Source: an uncultured Eudoraea sp.
GTDB taxonomy: Bacteria > Bacteroidota > Bacteroidia > Flavobacteriales > Flavobacteriaceae
Length of the DNA: 7,690 nucleotides
Direction: 5' to 3'
NCBI GenBank assembly: GCA_905479615.1
Contig: CAJQNH010000038.1
Location: forward strand, 1-7,690
In this document: in pieces, positions 7,251 to 7,690 of the stretch
Position numbering within the stretch: the first letter of the stretch is position 1
Layout: the number at the start of each line of letters is the position of its first letter
Notes under the pieces: model-generated
What the model was told of the DNA's origin: nothing
Seen by the model: the letters and a program-made list of their open reading frames with translations, nothing else
The model's database searches: none
Made by a program: the position numbers and the translations under genes

Positions 7251-7601
7251 CTATTTTAATAAATTAGTTTCTTCATCAGGGAAAACTAAAGCCGGATTGA
7301 ATTTTTTAGCTTCTTCTATATCCATTCGGGCATATGTAATCAAAATCAGAATATCACCTACCGCCACTTTTCTGGCCGCGGCGCCATTTAGTGTTAGTTC
7401 ACCCGTACCCCTTGGTCCGGGAATAACATAGGTCTCCAATCGTTCACCATTATTATTATTGACAATCTGCACTTTTTCACCTTGAATAATATTAGCAGCA
7501 TCCATAAGATCTTCATCTATAGTAATACTTCCTATATAATTAAGGTCAGCTCCGGTAACTCGAACCCGATGTATTTTAGATTTTACAACTTCTATTTGCA
7601 T
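7251..7601 (-). CDS. panD: Aspartate 1-decarboxylase (pyruvoyl-dependent PanD)
   Basis: This complete 116-residue proenzyme converts L-aspartate to beta-alanine for pantothenate and CoA synthesis in the cytoplasm. The self-cleavage site is visible as Gly24-Ser25 in YIGSITID; Ser25 becomes the pyruvoyl group of the alpha chain. Known active-site residues are all in place: K9, R54, Y58 and N72, with the NGAAAR block (72-77). Length and N-terminus (MQIEVVKSKIHRV) are normal for the family, supporting the ATG at 7601. It begins 13 bp after the panC stop and ends 2 bp before the flippase-like gene, so it sits inside an operon. The octamer TAACTTTG at 7613-7606, just before the ATG, matches TAnnTTTG but has no -33 partner. 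Confidence 0.98.
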   Translation of the reverse strand: MQIEVVKSKIHRVRVTGADLNYIGSITIDEDLMDAANIIQGEKVQIVNNNNGERLETYVIPGPRGTGELTLNGAAARKVAVGDILILITYARMDIEEAKKFNPALVFPDEETNLLK

Positions 7602-7614
7602 GGCACAAAGTTAA

Positions 7615-7690
7615 TTAATTAAGGGCTATGTTATCTATGAGGCGCACCCCGTTGACATAAACTGCTATAAAGGCCCTATATTTTGTATTT
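7615..7690 (-). CDS. panC: Pantoate--beta-alanine ligase (PanC), C-terminal 24 residues only
   Basis: The last 24 codons before a TAA at 7617-7615 read NTKYRAFIAVYVNGVRLIDNIALN, in which YRAFIAVYVNGVRLIDN is the typical PanC tail (an A-x-x-V-G-x-x-R-L-I-D-N type ending). PanC joins pantoate and beta-alanine using ATP to give pantothenate. The rest of the gene lies beyond the right edge. Its placement 13 bp upstream of panD, whose product supplies its beta-alanine substrate, strongly supports the identification despite the short visible length. Confidence 0.88.
   Translation of the reverse strand, partial: NTKYRAFIAVYVNGVRLIDNIALN

Noticed and set aside
1..7690. Mobile element, defence system, CRISPR array or biosynthetic cluster
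   Set aside because: All genes belong to familiar housekeeping or envelope families; there are no transposase, integrase, nuclease-toxin or repeat-spacer patterns and no tRNA-like attachment site.

Overview
The window reads as an ordinary chromosomal segment from a member of the Bacteroidetes, most likely a marine-type Flavobacteriaceae (Gramella/Salegentibacter-like, by general resemblance only). The grounds are low GC with AT-rich intergenic gaps, no Shine-Dalgarno tracts before the starts, TAnnTTTG-like promoter -7 boxes, and familiar flavobacterial forms of RadA, PanD and a secreted esterase-fold protein. I see no rRNA, tRNA, insertion sequence, CRISPR array, prophage gene or long repeat. 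No gap between genes exceeds about 130 bp.

Layout. (1) Positions 1-1547, minus strand: the first 515 residues of a TonB-dependent outer-membrane receptor, open to the left edge. (2) A 127-bp divergent intergenic region with a candidate promoter for each side and an imperfect dyad between them. (3) Plus strand: exodeoxyribonuclease III (xth, TTG start), then a Tas-like aldo/keto reductase. (4) Minus strand, converging on the reductase: radA, with its own recognisable promoter. (5) Minus strand, read right to left: the 3' end of panC, then panD, an UPF0104/MprF-type flippase-like membrane protein, and a secreted esterase-fold protein. These four are separated by 13, 2 and 27 bp and look like one operon.

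How the genes relate. PanD makes beta-alanine and PanC joins it to pantoate, so their pairing is metabolically direct (pantothenate, then CoA). The flippase-like protein and the periplasmic esterase-fold protein downstream are envelope proteins with no obvious biochemical link to pantothenate. Xth and RadA are both DNA-repair proteins but lie in separate, converging transcription units.

No new multi-gene system is evident. The most interesting single item is the esterase-fold protein. At the nucleophile elbow it has Asp where Ser is expected, and at the usual catalytic His position it has Glu, so it may be a non-canonical or catalytically dead hydrolase. Two genes (xth and the flippase-like gene) appear to start with TTG, with no usable ATG near the expected N-terminus.
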